In this document: positions 26,994 to 36,892 of the stretch, piece by piece | Numbering within the stretch: position 1 is the first letter of the stretch | Layout of the letters: every line of letters starts with the position of its first letter | NCBI RefSeq assembly: GCF_001705435.1 | Contig: NZ_MDEN01000048.1 | Coordinates: 1-64,000, forward strand | Direction: 5' to 3' | DNA from: Pseudomonas graminis | Lineage (GTDB): Bacteria; Pseudomonadota; Gammaproteobacteria; Pseudomonadales; Pseudomonadaceae | Length of the DNA: 64,000 nt | Notes under the pieces: model-generated | What the model saw: only the letters and a program-made list of their open reading frames with translations | Database searches by the model: none | What the model was told of the DNA's origin: nothing | Program-made: the position numbers and the translations under genes

Positions 26994-27016
26994 GGCTGAC
27001 AGGGAACTTGTCAGCC
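26994..27016. other. Perfect 8-bp inverted repeat
   Basis: GGCTGACA (26994-27001) and TGTCAGCC (27009-27016) flank a 7-nt loop between the MocR-type gene and the lipoprotein gene. It has no T-run, so a binding site or leader hairpin is more likely than a terminator. Confidence 0.4.
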
Positions 27017-27069
27017 GCCGTGCAACGGGCCAGCATATGGCCCCTGTCTTACTTACTGCCGTTCAGACT

Positions 27070-27777
27070 ATGAAATCACTGCGTTGTTTAAGTGTGATGG
27101 TGTTGGTGTTGCTGAGCGCCTGTGATGCCGATAAAGCGCCCACCCCGCCGGCGAAAGCTACCGCTTCTGCGCCTGCTGCGGGTGCCGCTGCGCCGGCCGA
27201 AGCTGCTAAAGCAGCGAAGCCAGCGTCAGAGCCTGAGTCCGCGCCTGCGCTGGCGGACAAGCCTGCTGCGGATGCGCCAGCGGTCCATGCGCTGGCGCCG
27301 AACATTCCTGCCGTGCCTGTAGTCGCGTCGGGTAAGGCGTCGGCTGGAGCGCCGCGGGAGGTCACCGATGTCAAGGCTGCGGACGGTAAGTCCGCTGGCA
27401 CGAACGCCAAATCTGCCAAGGTCAAAGCGGATAATGCCGAAGTCGCGCGGCGTGCGCCGGTGGCCAGCAAGAGTAAATCGGCGTCTCAAGTGGTCAAGGA
27501 GACCCGCCTGAACAAGGTGCCCCTCGACCTGAGTCTGCCGCCCGAGATGGTTAAGCAACTGACCCCTCCGGCGAATGTGATCTCCTCGGCGTCAAAGTCC
27601 AAAGCCCAGTCAACTGGGGCCAAGCCGCTGCTGCCTAAAATGTTCCCGGATGCGGATGCGGACCCAGACTTCCAGATGCAAGGCCGTCTGCTGAGCAATG
27701 AAATGGATTTGCAGTTGCGTAATGAGGCACGCAAGGACGTCGAAGGCGCTGCTTTGGATTTCACCTTTAAAAAGTGA
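27070..27777 (+). CDS. Ala/Lys-rich hypothetical lipoprotein
   Basis: 235 residues from the ATG at 27070, chosen because it starts a signal peptide that ends in the lipobox LLSAC (Cys18). The residue after Cys is Asp, which in E. coli directs retention in the inner membrane. Residues 20-130 are low complexity (Ala, Pro, Lys) and probably span the periplasm. The C-terminal 70 residues look folded (LNKVPLDLSLPPEMVKQL, FQMQGRLLSNEMDLQLRNEA). A longer reading from 27037 is possible. I do not recognise the family. Confidence 0.7.
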   Translation: MKSLRCLSVMVLVLLSACDADKAPTPPAKATASAPAAGAAAPAEAAKAAKPASEPESAPALADKPAADAPAVHALAPNIPAVPVVASGKASAGAPREVTDVKAADGKSAGTNAKSAKVKADNAEVARRAPVASKSKSASQVVKETRLNKVPLDLSLPPEMVKQLTPPANVISSASKSKAQSTGAKPLLPKMFPDADADPDFQMQGRLLSNEMDLQLRNEARKDVEGAALDFTFKK

Positions 27778-27872
27778 TGAGCGCACGGCGCTGTCGCAGG
27801 ACCTGATTTTCAAACGTGTGTTTTAGCGCGTAAGATCCTGCCATCGTCCTCACTGCCACACAGGTTCTCTCC

Positions 27873-28130
27873 ATGGAATGCCGTTCAGGCTGCGGCGCGT
27901 GCTGCATCGCGCCGTCCATCACATCACCGATCCCTGGAATGCCCAACGGCAAACCTGCCGGCATGCGCTGCCTGCACCTGTCGGTGGACATGCTCTGCGC
28001 AATCTTCGGGCAGCCGGGAAGGCCGGCGGTATGTGGCCAGTTTGCAGCGGAGCCCGAAGTGTGTGGCAGCGGTCCCGAGGATGCGATCAGGCTGATTGGC
28101 TGGTGGGAAAAGATGACATCGGTGGCGTGA
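27873..28130 (+). CDS. YkgJ-family cysteine-cluster protein
   Basis: 85 residues with the zinc/iron-chelating Cys pattern CxxxCxxCC near the N-terminus (CRSGCGACC), followed by GKPAGMRCLHL, MLCAIFG and VCGQF. The family is thought to bind Fe-S or zinc; the cellular role is unknown. It is only 45 bp upstream of the START-domain gene and probably co-transcribed. Confidence 0.88.
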   Translation: MECRSGCGACCIAPSITSPIPGMPNGKPAGMRCLHLSVDMLCAIFGQPGRPAVCGQFAAEPEVCGSGPEDAIRLIGWWEKMTSVA

Positions 28131-28175
28131 ATTGCGGCCGAGGCACGACTGAACTTCAACAATAAGGAACAACAT

Positions 28176-28784
28176 ATGAGTTCGCTGTACCGCATTGCTT
28201 TCGGATTGGGACTGACTGTATGGGTGGCGGCTTCGGCGCAGGCTGAGGAGTGGAAAGTCGCGAAGAACGAGGAGGGGATCAAGGTCTCACTCAGCGAATT
28301 CCCCGGGTCGCAGTACAAGGCCTATCAGGGCGTGACCACCATCAAGGCGAGCATCGGCAAGCTCCGGGCGTTGCAGGAAGACGTGGTCAGCGCCTGTGCC
28401 TGGATTCACGAATGCAAACTGCAGAAGATACTCAAGCATGAGGGCGACAAGACCTGGACCTATTCCCAGTTCAACACGCCCTGGCCGGTCACACCCCGGG
28501 ATTCGGTGCTGAAGGTCACCACAGTGGAGGGCGCCGATGGCAGCATGACCCGTCAGCTGGAAGGCGACCCCAAGTACATCCCGGAAGAGAAAGGCTTTGT
28601 GCGGGTGGCGCAGGTCGAGGGGTTCTGGAAGTTCGTGCCCAAAGGCGAGAATCTGACCGAGGTCACCTATCAGGTGCACACCGAGCCGGGCGGCAGCGTG
28701 CCGTCCTGGCTGGCGAACAAGTTCGTCGTGGATGCGCCGTTCAACACCCTGAAAGCGCTGAAGGACCGAGCCGAGAAGAACTGA
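28176..28784 (+). CDS. START domain-containing exported protein
   Basis: 202 residues with a clear signal peptide (cleaved near AQAEE) and a single START/SRPBCC domain (WKVAKNEEGIKVSLSEFPGSQYKAYQGVTTI, NTPWPVTPRDSV, EGFWKFVPKGENLTEVTYQVHTEPGGSVPSWLANKFV). Such domains hold hydrophobic ligands such as lipids. A ribosome site AAGGA precedes the ATG. The gene ends at the bidirectional terminator facing gltA. Confidence 0.9.
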   Translation: MSSLYRIAFGLGLTVWVAASAQAEEWKVAKNEEGIKVSLSEFPGSQYKAYQGVTTIKASIGKLRALQEDVVSACAWIHECKLQKILKHEGDKTWTYSQFNTPWPVTPRDSVLKVTTVEGADGSMTRQLEGDPKYIPEEKGFVRVAQVEGFWKFVPKGENLTEVTYQVHTEPGGSVPSWLANKFVVDAPFNTLKALKDRAEKN

Positions 28785-28816
28785 TCGGCTCGCTCGCGAC
28801 GCTAAAGCCACACACT

Positions 28817-28845
28817 AAAAAGGCTGCCCGAGGGCAGCCTTTTTT
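28817..28845. terminator. Bidirectional terminator between the START gene and gltA
   Basis: AAAAAGGCTGCC and GGCAGCCTTTTTT form a stem with A- and T-runs on both sides, serving the plus-strand START gene and the minus-strand gltA. Confidence 0.88.
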
Positions 28846-28868
28846 GCGTCTTGGCGGGTGCTGCCGAG

Positions 28869-30158
28869 TTACTTACGCTCGGCCAGCGGAACGATGTCCC
28901 GGGACACTTCGCCGGTGTACAGCTGGCGTGGACGGCCGATCTTGTAAGGGCTCGACAGCATTTCCTTCCAGTGAGAGATCCAGCCGACGGTTCGCGCCAG
29001 GGCGAAAATCACGGTGAACATACTGGTCGGGATGCCGATCGCCTTGAGGATGATGCCCGAGTAGAAGTCCACGTTCGGGTACAGCGAGCGTTCGATGAAG
29101 TACGGGTCGGTCAGGGCGATCTCTTCAAGACGCATGGCCAGTTCGAGCTGCGGGTCGTTGGTGATGCCCAGCTCGCGCAGGACTTCGTCGCAGGTCTGCT
29201 TCATCACGGTGGCGCGCGGGTCGCGGTTCTTGTAAACCCGGTGGCCAAAGCCCATCAGCTTGAACGGATCGTTCTTGTCCTTGGCCTTGGCGATGTAGGT
29301 GTCGATGTTGGACACATCGCCAATCTCATCGAGCATGGTCAGCACGGCTTCGTTGGCGCCGCCGTGGGCAGGGCCCCAGAGCGCGGCAATACCGGCTGCG
29401 ATACAGGCAAACGGGTTGGCGCCCGAAGAGCCTGCCATGCGCACGGTGGACGTCGAGGCGTTCTGTTCGTGGTCGGCGTGAAGGATGAAGATCCGGTCCA
29501 TGGCCTTGGCCAGCGTCGGGCTGATCGGTTTGATCTCGCACGGCGTGTTGAACATCATGTGCAGGAAGTTTTCCGCGTAGCTGAGGTCGTTGCGCGGGTA
29601 CATCATGGGTTGACCCATGGAGTACTTGTAAACCATCGCGGCCAGGGTCGGCATCTTGGCGACCAGGCGGATCGCGGAGATTTCCCGGTGCTGCGGATTA
29701 TTGATGTCCAGGGAGTCGTGGTAGAACGCCGACAGGGCGCCAACCACACCGCACATGACGGCCATCGGGTGGGCGTCGCGGCGGAAACCGTTGAAGAAGG
29801 TCTTCAGTTGCTCGTGCACCATGGTGTGATTCTTCACGGTGACGACGAATTCGGCTTTTTGCTCGGCGGTTGGCAGCTCGCCGTTAAGCAACAGGTAGCA
29901 GGTTTCCAGGTAGTCCGATTGCTCGGCCAGCTGTTCGATCGGGTAGCCGCGATGCAGGAGAATGCCGTTGTCACCATCGATATAGGTGATCTTCGATTCG
30001 CATGAGGCGGTGGACATGAAGCCTGGGTCGAATGTGAAGCGTCCGGTGGCAGTCAGGCCGCGTACGTCGATAACATCGGGACCAACGGTGCCGGTCAGAA
30101 TGGGCAGCTCGACGGGGGCTGCGCCCTCGATGATCAACTGCGCTTTTTTATCAGCCAT
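28869..30158 (-). CDS. gltA: Citrate synthase
   Basis: 429 residues, the large hexameric type II enzyme of Gram-negative bacteria, which condenses acetyl-CoA with oxaloacetate. The signature [13 protein letters not shown] and the catalytic His of [11 protein letters not shown] are present, with the Asp in NVDFYSGI. The N-terminal small domain (residues 1-60) seen in NADH-sensitive enzymes is present. It is divergent from sdhCDAB, as in other pseudomonads, and has its own sigma70 promoter. Confidence 0.98.
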   Translation of the reverse strand: MADKKAQLIIEGAAPVELPILTGTVGPDVIDVRGLTATGRFTFDPGFMSTASCESKITYIDGDNGILLHRGYPIEQLAEQSDYLETCYLLLNGELPTAEQKAEFVVTVKNHTMVHEQLKTFFNGFRRDAHPMAVMCGVVGALSAFYHDSLDINNPQHREISAIRLVAKMPTLAAMVYKYSMGQPMMYPRNDLSYAENFLHMMFNTPCEIKPISPTLAKAMDRIFILHADHEQNASTSTVRMAGSSGANPFACIAAGIAALWGPAHGGANEAVLTMLDEIGDVSNIDTYIAKAKDKNDPFKLMGFGHRVYKNRDPRATVMKQTCDEVLRELGITNDPQLELAMRLEEIALTDPYFIERSLYPNVDFYSGIILKAIGIPTSMFTVIFALARTVGWISHWKEMLSSPYKIGRPRQLYTGEVSRDIVPLAERK

Positions 30159-30216
30159 GTGGCCTCCTAATTATGCTTCAAATCATCAGACAGACCCCCC
30201 ACGCAGGGCCCGCATC

Positions 30217-30244
30217 ACTATAGTGAGATAAATTCTAAAGTCAA
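30217..30244 (-). promoter_or_regulatory. Sigma70 promoter of gltA
   Basis: On the minus strand, TTGACT (30239-30244), a 16-bp spacer and TATAGT (30217-30222) predict a start near 30210 and a leader of about 52 nt. Confidence 0.7.
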
Positions 30245-30358
30245 TTTGCCAAAAGTCTTGTAGCAGAGGGCTTTAAGCCATGGTTTTCGTCGAAATTACG
30301 GGCCATTTACGCCAATTATCGGGCTAAAGCAATCCACCCTTGGGACAGGGTCTGCGCG

Positions 30359-30387
30359 TTGTCATTAGCGGGCTAACTGTCTATACT
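30359..30387 (+). promoter_or_regulatory. Sigma70 promoter of the sdhCDAB operon
   Basis: TTGTCA (30359-30364), a 17-bp spacer and TATACT (30382-30387) predict a start near 30394 and a leader of about 127 nt before sdhC. It lies 115 bp from the divergent gltA promoter. No gene lies in 30159-30520. Confidence 0.65.
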
Positions 30388-30520
30388 CGGCGTCCGACCG
30401 CCAGGGGCTTTCAGGCCTGATTCAACGGGGTTGGTCACTTCCTGGGTAGTGGGTACCTGACCAGTACACTTCCCAACAACTTGCCCTGAGTGTTAGGGCT
30501 CTTCAGTGTGAAAAAAAGCC

Positions 30521-30895
30521 GTGAAAAGCCAACGACCTGTAAACCTAGACCTAAGGACCATCAAACTCCCTATCACTGCTTACACGTCCATCCTTCACCG
30601 TATTTCCGGTGTCATCCTCTTCGTCGGCATTGCCATCATGCTTTATGCATTGGACCTGTCGCTCGACTCCGAGGAAGGCTTCGCGTCGGTGAAAGCGGGA
30701 CTGACCAGTCCGCTGGCCAAGTTCGTGATCTGGGCTCTTCTGTCCGCACTGCTTTATCACCTGGTGGCGGGCGTCCGTCATCTGATCATGGACACGGGCA
30801 TCGGCGAGACGCTGGAAGGCGGCAAGCGGGGCTCTCAAATTGTTATCGCCGTGTCTGTGGTGGTGATCGTTCTGGCAGGAGTGTGGATATGGTAA
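30521..30895 (+). CDS. sdhC: Succinate dehydrogenase cytochrome b556 subunit
   Basis: 124 residues with three membrane helices. It anchors complex II and helps bind heme b and ubiquinone. It begins with a GTG (MKSQRPVNLDLRTIKLPITAY) as in other pseudomonads. The family segments SILHRISGVILF and HLVAGVRHLIMD supply the heme His and quinone-site residues. It overlaps sdhD by 7 bp, so translation is coupled. Confidence 0.96.
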   Translation: MKSQRPVNLDLRTIKLPITAYTSILHRISGVILFVGIAIMLYALDLSLDSEEGFASVKAGLTSPLAKFVIWALLSALLYHLVAGVRHLIMDTGIGETLEGGKRGSQIVIAVSVVVIVLAGVWIW

Positions 30896-31257
30896 CCAAC
30901 GTCACTAACCTTTCTCGTTCGGGCCTGTATGACTGGATGGCGCAACGCGTCTCCGCCGTCGTACTCGCGGCTTATTTCATTTTCCTGATCGGGTACCTGA
31001 TCGCGCACCCTGGCCTCGATTTCGCCACGTGGCACGCGCTGTTCTCCCATAACGCAATGCGCATCTTCAGCCTGTTGGCCCTTGTTGCCCTGGCGGCTCA
31101 CGCCTGGGTTGGCATGTGGACCATCGCGACCGATTACCTGACGCCGATGGCGCTGGGCAACTCCGCGACAGTGGTGCGTTTCCTTTTTCAGGCGGTGTGC
31201 GGCATTGCGATGTTCGCTTACTTCGTCTGGGGTGTGCAGATTCTTTGGGGTATCTGA
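30889..31257 (+). CDS. sdhD: Succinate dehydrogenase membrane anchor subunit
   Basis: 122 residues with three transmembrane helices. The helix II segment LAAHAWVGMWTIATDYL contains the heme-ligand His. The ATG at 30889 inside the end of sdhC is chosen; the long upstream frame is sdhC read in another phase. sdhA follows after 3 bp. Confidence 0.95.
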   Translation: MVTNVTNLSRSGLYDWMAQRVSAVVLAAYFIFLIGYLIAHPGLDFATWHALFSHNAMRIFSLLALVALAAHAWVGMWTIATDYLTPMALGNSATVVRFLFQAVCGIAMFAYFVWGVQILWGI

Positions 31258-31260
31258 TTC

Positions 31261-33033
31261 ATGGCTAACATTAATACGCTTTCATTCGACGCCATTATCA
31301 TTGGCGGCGGCGGTGCGGGCATGCGTGCCGCATTGCAGCTGGCTCAGGGCGGCCACAAGACCGCTGTAGTCACCAAGGTTTTCCCGACTCGCTCCCACAC
31401 CGTTTCCGCACAGGGTGGCATCACCTGCGCCATCGCTTCGGCTGATCCGAACGATGACTGGCGCTGGCACATGTACGATACCGTCAAGGGCTCCGACTAC
31501 ATCGGTGACCAGGACGCTATCGAATACATGTGTTCCGTGGGCCCGGAAGCCGTGTTCGAGCTCGAGCACATGGGTCTGCCGTTTTCCCGTACCGAGCAGG
31601 GCCGCATCTATCAGCGTCCGTTCGGCGGCCAGTCGAAAGACTTCGGCAAGGGCGGTCAGGCTGCACGTACCTGTGCAGCTGCCGACCGTACCGGTCACGC
31701 GCTGCTGCACACCCTGTATCAGGCCAACCTGAAGGCCGGCACTGTATTCCTCAACGAGTACTACGCCGTTGACCTGGTGAAGAACCAGGACGGCGCGTTC
31801 GTCGGCATCATTGCCATCTGCATCGAAACCGGTGAAACCTCCTACATTCGCGCTGACGCGACTGTACTGGCCACTGGCGGTGCTGGCCGTATCTACTCCT
31901 CCACCACCAACGCCCTGATCAACACCGGCGACGGCGTGGGCATGGCGCTGCGTGCCGGTGTTCCGGTTCAGGACATCGAAATGTGGCAGTTCCACCCGAC
32001 CGGCATCGCCGGCGCAGGTGTACTGGTCACAGAAGGCTGCCGTGGTGAAGGCGGTTACCTGATCAACAAGCATGGCGAGCGTTTCATGGAGCGTTACGCG
32101 CCAAACGCCAAGGACCTTGCCGGTCGTGACGTTGTGGCTCGCTCGATGGTTAAAGAGATCATCGCCGGCAACGGTTGCGGTCCCGACGGTGACCACGTGA
32201 TGCTCAAACTCGATCACCTCGGTGAGGAAGTGCTGCACAGCCGTCTGCCAGGGATCATGGAACTGTCCAAGACCTTCGCACACGTCGATCCGGCCGTTGC
32301 GCCAATCCCTGTCGTGCCGACCTGCCACTACATGATGGGCGGCGTTGCCACCAACATTCATGGTCAGGCGATCACCCAGGACGCCGCTGGCGTCGACACC
32401 ATCATCCCGGGCCTGTTCGCGGTGGGTGAAGTGGCATGCGTATCGGTTCACGGTGCCAACCGTCTGGGCGGTAACTCGCTGCTCGATCTGGTGGTGTTCG
32501 GCCGTGCTGCCGGTCTGCACCTGGAGCAGGCACTCAACGAAGGCGTCGACTACCGTCGCGCTTCCGAAACCGACATCGACGTTGCGCTGGCTCGCCTCAA
32601 TGGTCTGAACTCGCGCACCGATGGCGAAGACGTCGCTACCCTGCGCAAAGAGCTGCAAAGCTGCATGCAGAACTACTTCGGTGTGTTCCGTACCGGCGAA
32701 TACATGCAGAAGGGTATCGCCCAGCTGGCTGACCTGCGCACGCGCATCGCCAACGTCAAGATCAACGACAAGAGCCAGGCATTCAACACAGCCCGGATCG
32801 AAGCGCTGGAGCTGCAGAACCTGCTGGAAGTCGCTGAAGCAACGGCGATCGCCGCAGAGCATCGCAAGGAGTCCCGTGGCGCTCACGCCCGTGAAGACTT
32901 TGAAGATCGCGACGACGAGAACTGGCTGTGTCACACCCTGTACTTCCCGGGTGACAAGCGCGTAGCCAAGCGTGCCGTGAACTTCTCGCCAAAAACTGTT
33001 CCGACTTTTGAGCCTAAGATTCGGACTTATTAA
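31261..33033 (+). CDS. sdhA: Succinate dehydrogenase flavoprotein subunit
   Basis: 590 residues, the catalytic subunit that oxidises succinate to fumarate and passes electrons from covalent FAD to SdhB. The dinucleotide site [17 protein letters not shown] is at the N-terminus. [11 protein letters not shown] holds the His that binds FAD, and [23 protein letters not shown] and [18 protein letters not shown] are standard. The C-terminus ends TFEPKIRTY as in other SdhA proteins. Confidence 0.98.
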   Translation: MANINTLSFDAIIIGGGGAGMRAALQLAQGGHKTAVVTKVFPTRSHTVSAQGGITCAIASADPNDDWRWHMYDTVKGSDYIGDQDAIEYMCSVGPEAVFELEHMGLPFSRTEQGRIYQRPFGGQSKDFGKGGQAARTCAAADRTGHALLHTLYQANLKAGTVFLNEYYAVDLVKNQDGAFVGIIAICIETGETSYIRADATVLATGGAGRIYSSTTNALINTGDGVGMALRAGVPVQDIEMWQFHPTGIAGAGVLVTEGCRGEGGYLINKHGERFMERYAPNAKDLAGRDVVARSMVKEIIAGNGCGPDGDHVMLKLDHLGEEVLHSRLPGIMELSKTFAHVDPAVAPIPVVPTCHYMMGGVATNIHGQAITQDAAGVDTIIPGLFAVGEVACVSVHGANRLGGNSLLDLVVFGRAAGLHLEQALNEGVDYRRASETDIDVALARLNGLNSRTDGEDVATLRKELQSCMQNYFGVFRTGEYMQKGIAQLADLRTRIANVKINDKSQAFNTARIEALELQNLLEVAEATAIAAEHRKESRGAHAREDFEDRDDENWLCHTLYFPGDKRVAKRAVNFSPKTVPTFEPKIRTY

Positions 33034-33044
33034 GGGTGACCGCC

Positions 33045-33749
33045 ATGTTGCAAGTCAGTGTTTATCGCTACAACCCTGATCAGGACGCCGCGCCGTTCAT
33101 GCAGGATTTCCAGGTCGACACCGGTGGCAAAGACCTGATGGTCCTGGATGTGCTGGCTCTGATCAAAGAGCAGGACGAGGGCTTCTCGTACCGTCGCTCG
33201 TGCCGCGAAGGCGTGTGCGGCTCCGACGGCATGAACATCAACGGCAAGAACGGCCTGGCCTGCATCACGCCGCTGTCGGCTGTGGTCAAGGGCAACAAGC
33301 TGGTGGTTCGCCCACTGCCTGGCCTGCCGGTCATCCGCGACCTCGCCGTCGACATGAGCATCTTCTACAAGCAGTACGAGAAGGTGAAGCCATTCCTGCA
33401 GAACGACACGCCGGCTCCGTCCATCGAGCGCCTGCAGAGCCCCGAAGAGCGGGAAAAACTCGACGGCCTGTACGAGTGCATCCTGTGCGCTTGCTGCTCG
33501 ACGTCCTGCCCGTCGTTCTGGTGGAACCCCGACAAGTTCCTGGGGCCTGCCGCGATCCTGCAAGCCTATCGTTTCCTGGCTGACAGCCGCGACACCCGGA
33601 CCCAAGAGCGTCTGGCGTCGATGGACGATCCGTTCAGTGTTTTCCGCTGCCGCGGCATCATGAACTGCGTCAACGTTTGCCCGAAAGGCCTGAACCCAAC
33701 CAAGGCTATCGGTCACGTGCGCAACATGCTGCTCAAAAGCGGTGTCTGA
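33045..33749 (+). CDS. sdhB: Succinate dehydrogenase iron-sulfur subunit
   Basis: 234 residues carrying three clusters: [2Fe-2S] (SCREGVCGSDGM...GLAC), [4Fe-4S] (CILCACCSTSCP) and [3Fe-4S] (CRGIMNCVNVCPKGLNP). It links SdhA flavin to the SdhCD quinone site. The ATG at 33045 is chosen because AAGGGTG lies 6 nt upstream; a GTG three codons earlier is in frame but would overlap that site. Confidence 0.97.
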   Translation: MLQVSVYRYNPDQDAAPFMQDFQVDTGGKDLMVLDVLALIKEQDEGFSYRRSCREGVCGSDGMNINGKNGLACITPLSAVVKGNKLVVRPLPGLPVIRDLAVDMSIFYKQYEKVKPFLQNDTPAPSIERLQSPEEREKLDGLYECILCACCSTSCPSFWWNPDKFLGPAAILQAYRFLADSRDTRTQERLASMDDPFSVFRCRGIMNCVNVCPKGLNPTKAIGHVRNMLLKSGV

Positions 33750-33801
33750 GTTTGCCGCATCTGTAACACCGCAGCACCCGCTACTGCAGCACCCGTAAAC
33801 G

Positions 33802-33835
33802 CTGCGGCGCAGGCTTCAACCGGCGCCGTAGTTTT
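33802..33835 (+). terminator. Weak terminator or attenuator after sdhB
   Basis: CTGCGGCGC and GCGCCGTAG pair over 9 bp (one G-U) around an 11-nt loop, followed by TTTT. It may give partial separation of sdhCDAB from sucAB. Confidence 0.45.
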
Positions 33836-34018
33836 AACCTGAGCAGTTGTCGCAGGGCTTCAGCTCTTATTTTGAAGAAATGAAACCAGCAGGGGCATCC
33901 GGGCTGGTACCCGGACTATCTGCGTGATCCCTAGTGACTTGAAGTCGCTGCACATGGACTTTTCAAGTTTGCGCTGGCATCGACGCCGATGGTGTCCCCT
34001 AATCGAGGGTGACCAAGC

Positions 34019-36850
34019 ATGCAAGAAAGCGTGATGCAGCGCATGTGGAACAGCGCCCACCTTTCCGGTGGTAACGCTGCCTATGTGGAAGAGCTCTATG
34101 AGCTCTACCTGCACGACCCTAACGCTGTGCCAGAAGAGTGGCGCACCTATTTTCAGACGTTGCCGGCTGACGGCAGCACTGCCACCGATGTATCGCACTC
34201 TACGGTTCGCGATCATTTTGTGTTGCTGGGGAAAAACCAGCGCCGCGCCCAACCGGTCTCTGCCGGCAGCGTGAGCAGCGAGCATGAAAAGAAGCAAGTT
34301 GAAGTGCTGCGACTTATCCAGGCATTCCGTATGCGCGGCCATCAGGGTGCGCAACTCGATCCTCTGGGTCTGTGGAAGCGTACTGCGCCAGCTGACCTGT
34401 CGATCAACCATTACGGTTTGACCAACGCTGACCTCGATACCACATTCCGTGCCGGCGACCTGTTCATCGGCAAAGAAGAAGCGAGCCTACGCGAAATCGT
34501 CGAAGCGTTGCAGCAGACATATTGCCGCACCATCGGCGCCGAGTTCACGCACATCGTCGATTCCAACCAGCGCAACTGGTTCATGCAGCGCCTCGAAAGC
34601 GTGCGTGGCCGTCCTGCCTATTCCGCCGACATCAAGAGCCATCTGCTCGAGCGTGTGACGGCGGGCGAGGGTTTGGAGAAGTACCTGGGCACCAAATACC
34701 CGGGCACCAAGCGTTTCGGTCTGGAAGGCGGCGAAAGCCTGATTCCGATGCTCGACGAGCTGATTCAGCGCTCCGGTTCCTACGGCACCAAGGAAGTTGT
34801 CATCGGCATGGCCCACCGTGGCCGTCTCAACGTGCTGGTCAACACCTTCGGCAAGAACCCGCGCGACCTGTTCGACGAGTTCGAAGGCAAGAAGAAGGTC
34901 GAGCTAGGCTCCGGTGACGTCAAATATCACCAGGGCTTCTCGTCCAACGTGATGACCACCGGCGGCGAAGTCCACCTGGCGATGGCGTTCAACCCGTCCC
35001 ACCTGGAAATCGTTTCCCCTGTGGTTGAAGGTTCGGTGCGTGCCCGTCAGGACCGTCGCAACGACGCCACTGGCGAGAAAGTGCTGCCGATCTCGATCCA
35101 CGGTGACGCGGCGTTCGCAGGTCAAGGTGTGGTGCTGGAAACCTTCCAGATGTCGCAGACCCGCGGCTTCAAGACCGGCGGCACGATCCACATCGTGATC
35201 AACAACCAGGTCGGCTTCACCATCAGCAAGCAGGAAGACTCGCGCTCCACCGAGTACGCGACCGACGTTGCCAAGATGATTCAGGCGCCGATCCTCCATG
35301 TGAATGGCGATGATCCGGAAGCCGTGTTGTTCGTGACCCAGCTGGCGATCGACTACCGCATGCAGTTCAAGCGTGACGTGGTCATCGATCTGGTCTGCTA
35401 CCGTCGTCGCGGTCACAACGAAGCCGATGAGCCGAGTGGCACCCAGCCGCTGATGTACCAGCAGATCGCCAAACAGCGCACCACCCGTGAGCTGTATGCC
35501 GATGCACTGGCCACCGCCGGCATCCTCAACGCCGAAGCCGCTCAGGCCAAGGTCGACGAGTACCGCAACGCGCTGGACAACGGCATGCACGTTGTCAAAA
35601 GCCTGGTCAAAGAGCCGAACAAGGAATTGTTCGTTGATTGGCGTCCGTACCTGGGTCACGCGTGGACAGCACGTCACGACACCAGTTTCGACCTCAAGAC
35701 CCTGCAGGAACTGTCGGCCAAGCTGATGGAAGTGCCGGAAGGTTTCGTGGTTCAGCGTCAGGTCCAGAAAATCTACGAAGACCGCCAGAAGATGCAAGTC
35801 GGTGGCCTTCCGATCAACTGGGGTTACGCCGAAACCATGGCCTACGCCACGCTGGCGTTCGAAGGGCATCAGGTTCGCATCACCGGGCAGGACGTTGGTC
35901 GCGGTACGTTCTCGCACCGCCACGCCGTGCTGCACAACCAGAAAGACGGTGCGACCTACGTGCCTTTGCAGAACCTGTACGCCGGTCAGCCTCGCTTTGA
36001 CCTGTACGACTCTTTCCTGTCGGAAGAAGCTGTGCTGGCGTTCGAATACGGTTACTCGACCACTCAGCCCAATGCGCTGGTGATCTGGGAAGCCCAGTTC
36101 GGTGACTTTGCCAACGGTGCACAGGTCGTGATCGACCAATTCATCACCAGCGGCGAGCACAAATGGGGCCGTCTGTGCGGCCTGACCATGCTGTTGCCCC
36201 ATGGCTACGAAGGGCAGGGCCCGGAGCACTCATCGGCACGTCTTGAGCGTTACCTGCAATTGTGCGCCGAGCACAACATCCAGGTCTGCGTACCGACCAC
36301 CCCGGCTCAGATCTACCATCTGCTGCGCCGTCAGGTGATCCGTCCGCTGCGCAAGCCGCTGATCGTGTTGACGCCGAAGTCGTTGCTGCGCCACAAGCTG
36401 GCCGTGTCGACACTGGAAGATCTGGCCCATGGCTCGTTCCAGACGGTCATCCCGGAAATCGACACCCTCGATGCCGCGAAAGTGACGCGTCTGGTGCTGT
36501 GCAGCGGCAAGGTCTACTACGACCTGCTGGAAAAGCGCCGTGCCGAAGGCCGCGAAGACATCGCCATCGTGCGTCTCGAGCAGCTCTATCCGTTCCCGGA
36601 AGACGACCTGATGGACGCTATCGCGTCGTATACCAACCTGACCAACGTGGTCTGGTGTCAGGAAGAACCCATGAACCAGGGCGCCTGGTACAGCAGTCAG
36701 CACCACTTGCGCCGCAGCATCGGCAATCACAACCGCAACCTCGTTCTCGAGTATGCCGGCCGTGATGCCTCCGCTGCCCCTGCTTGTGGATACGCTTCGA
36801 TGCACGCCGAACAGCAGGAAAAACTGCTGAAAGACGCGTTCTCCGTTTAA
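34019..36850 (+). CDS. sucA: 2-oxoglutarate dehydrogenase E1 component
   Basis: 943 residues, the thiamine-dependent E1 that decarboxylates 2-oxoglutarate and transfers succinyl to the lipoyl arm of SucB. The N-terminal docking helix is ENAAYVEELYELYLHDPNAV-like. Thiamine- and magnesium-site segments include GMAHRGRLNVLVN, HGDAAFAGQGVV and NNQVGFT, and the C-terminal half contains the transketolase-like pyrimidine domain (GQDVGRGTFSHRHAVLHNQ). GAGGGTG precedes the ATG. sucB follows 42 bp later. Confidence 0.98.
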   Translation: MQESVMQRMWNSAHLSGGNAAYVEELYELYLHDPNAVPEEWRTYFQTLPADGSTATDVSHSTVRDHFVLLGKNQRRAQPVSAGSVSSEHEKKQVEVLRLIQAFRMRGHQGAQLDPLGLWKRTAPADLSINHYGLTNADLDTTFRAGDLFIGKEEASLREIVEALQQTYCRTIGAEFTHIVDSNQRNWFMQRLESVRGRPAYSADIKSHLLERVTAGEGLEKYLGTKYPGTKRFGLEGGESLIPMLDELIQRSGSYGTKEVVIGMAHRGRLNVLVNTFGKNPRDLFDEFEGKKKVELGSGDVKYHQGFSSNVMTTGGEVHLAMAFNPSHLEIVSPVVEGSVRARQDRRNDATGEKVLPISIHGDAAFAGQGVVLETFQMSQTRGFKTGGTIHIVINNQVGFTISKQEDSRSTEYATDVAKMIQAPILHVNGDDPEAVLFVTQLAIDYRMQFKRDVVIDLVCYRRRGHNEADEPSGTQPLMYQQIAKQRTTRELYADALATAGILNAEAAQAKVDEYRNALDNGMHVVKSLVKEPNKELFVDWRPYLGHAWTARHDTSFDLKTLQELSAKLMEVPEGFVVQRQVQKIYEDRQKMQVGGLPINWGYAETMAYATLAFEGHQVRITGQDVGRGTFSHRHAVLHNQKDGATYVPLQNLYAGQPRFDLYDSFLSEEAVLAFEYGYSTTQPNALVIWEAQFGDFANGAQVVIDQFITSGEHKWGRLCGLTMLLPHGYEGQGPEHSSARLERYLQLCAEHNIQVCVPTTPAQIYHLLRRQVIRPLRKPLIVLTPKSLLRHKLAVSTLEDLAHGSFQTVIPEIDTLDAAKVTRLVLCSGKVYYDLLEKRRAEGREDIAIVRLEQLYPFPEDDLMDAIASYTNLTNVVWCQEEPMNQGAWYSSQHHLRRSIGNHNRNLVLEYAGRDASAAPACGYASMHAEQQEKLLKDAFSV

Positions 36851-36892
36851 CGCCTTCGCGCACTAGAAACCGAATTAAAGGAATTACAGATA

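Noticed and set aside
27873..28165. Alternative frames over the YkgJ-family gene
   Set aside because: Only the 27873 frame preserves the Cys cluster and has normal codon use.
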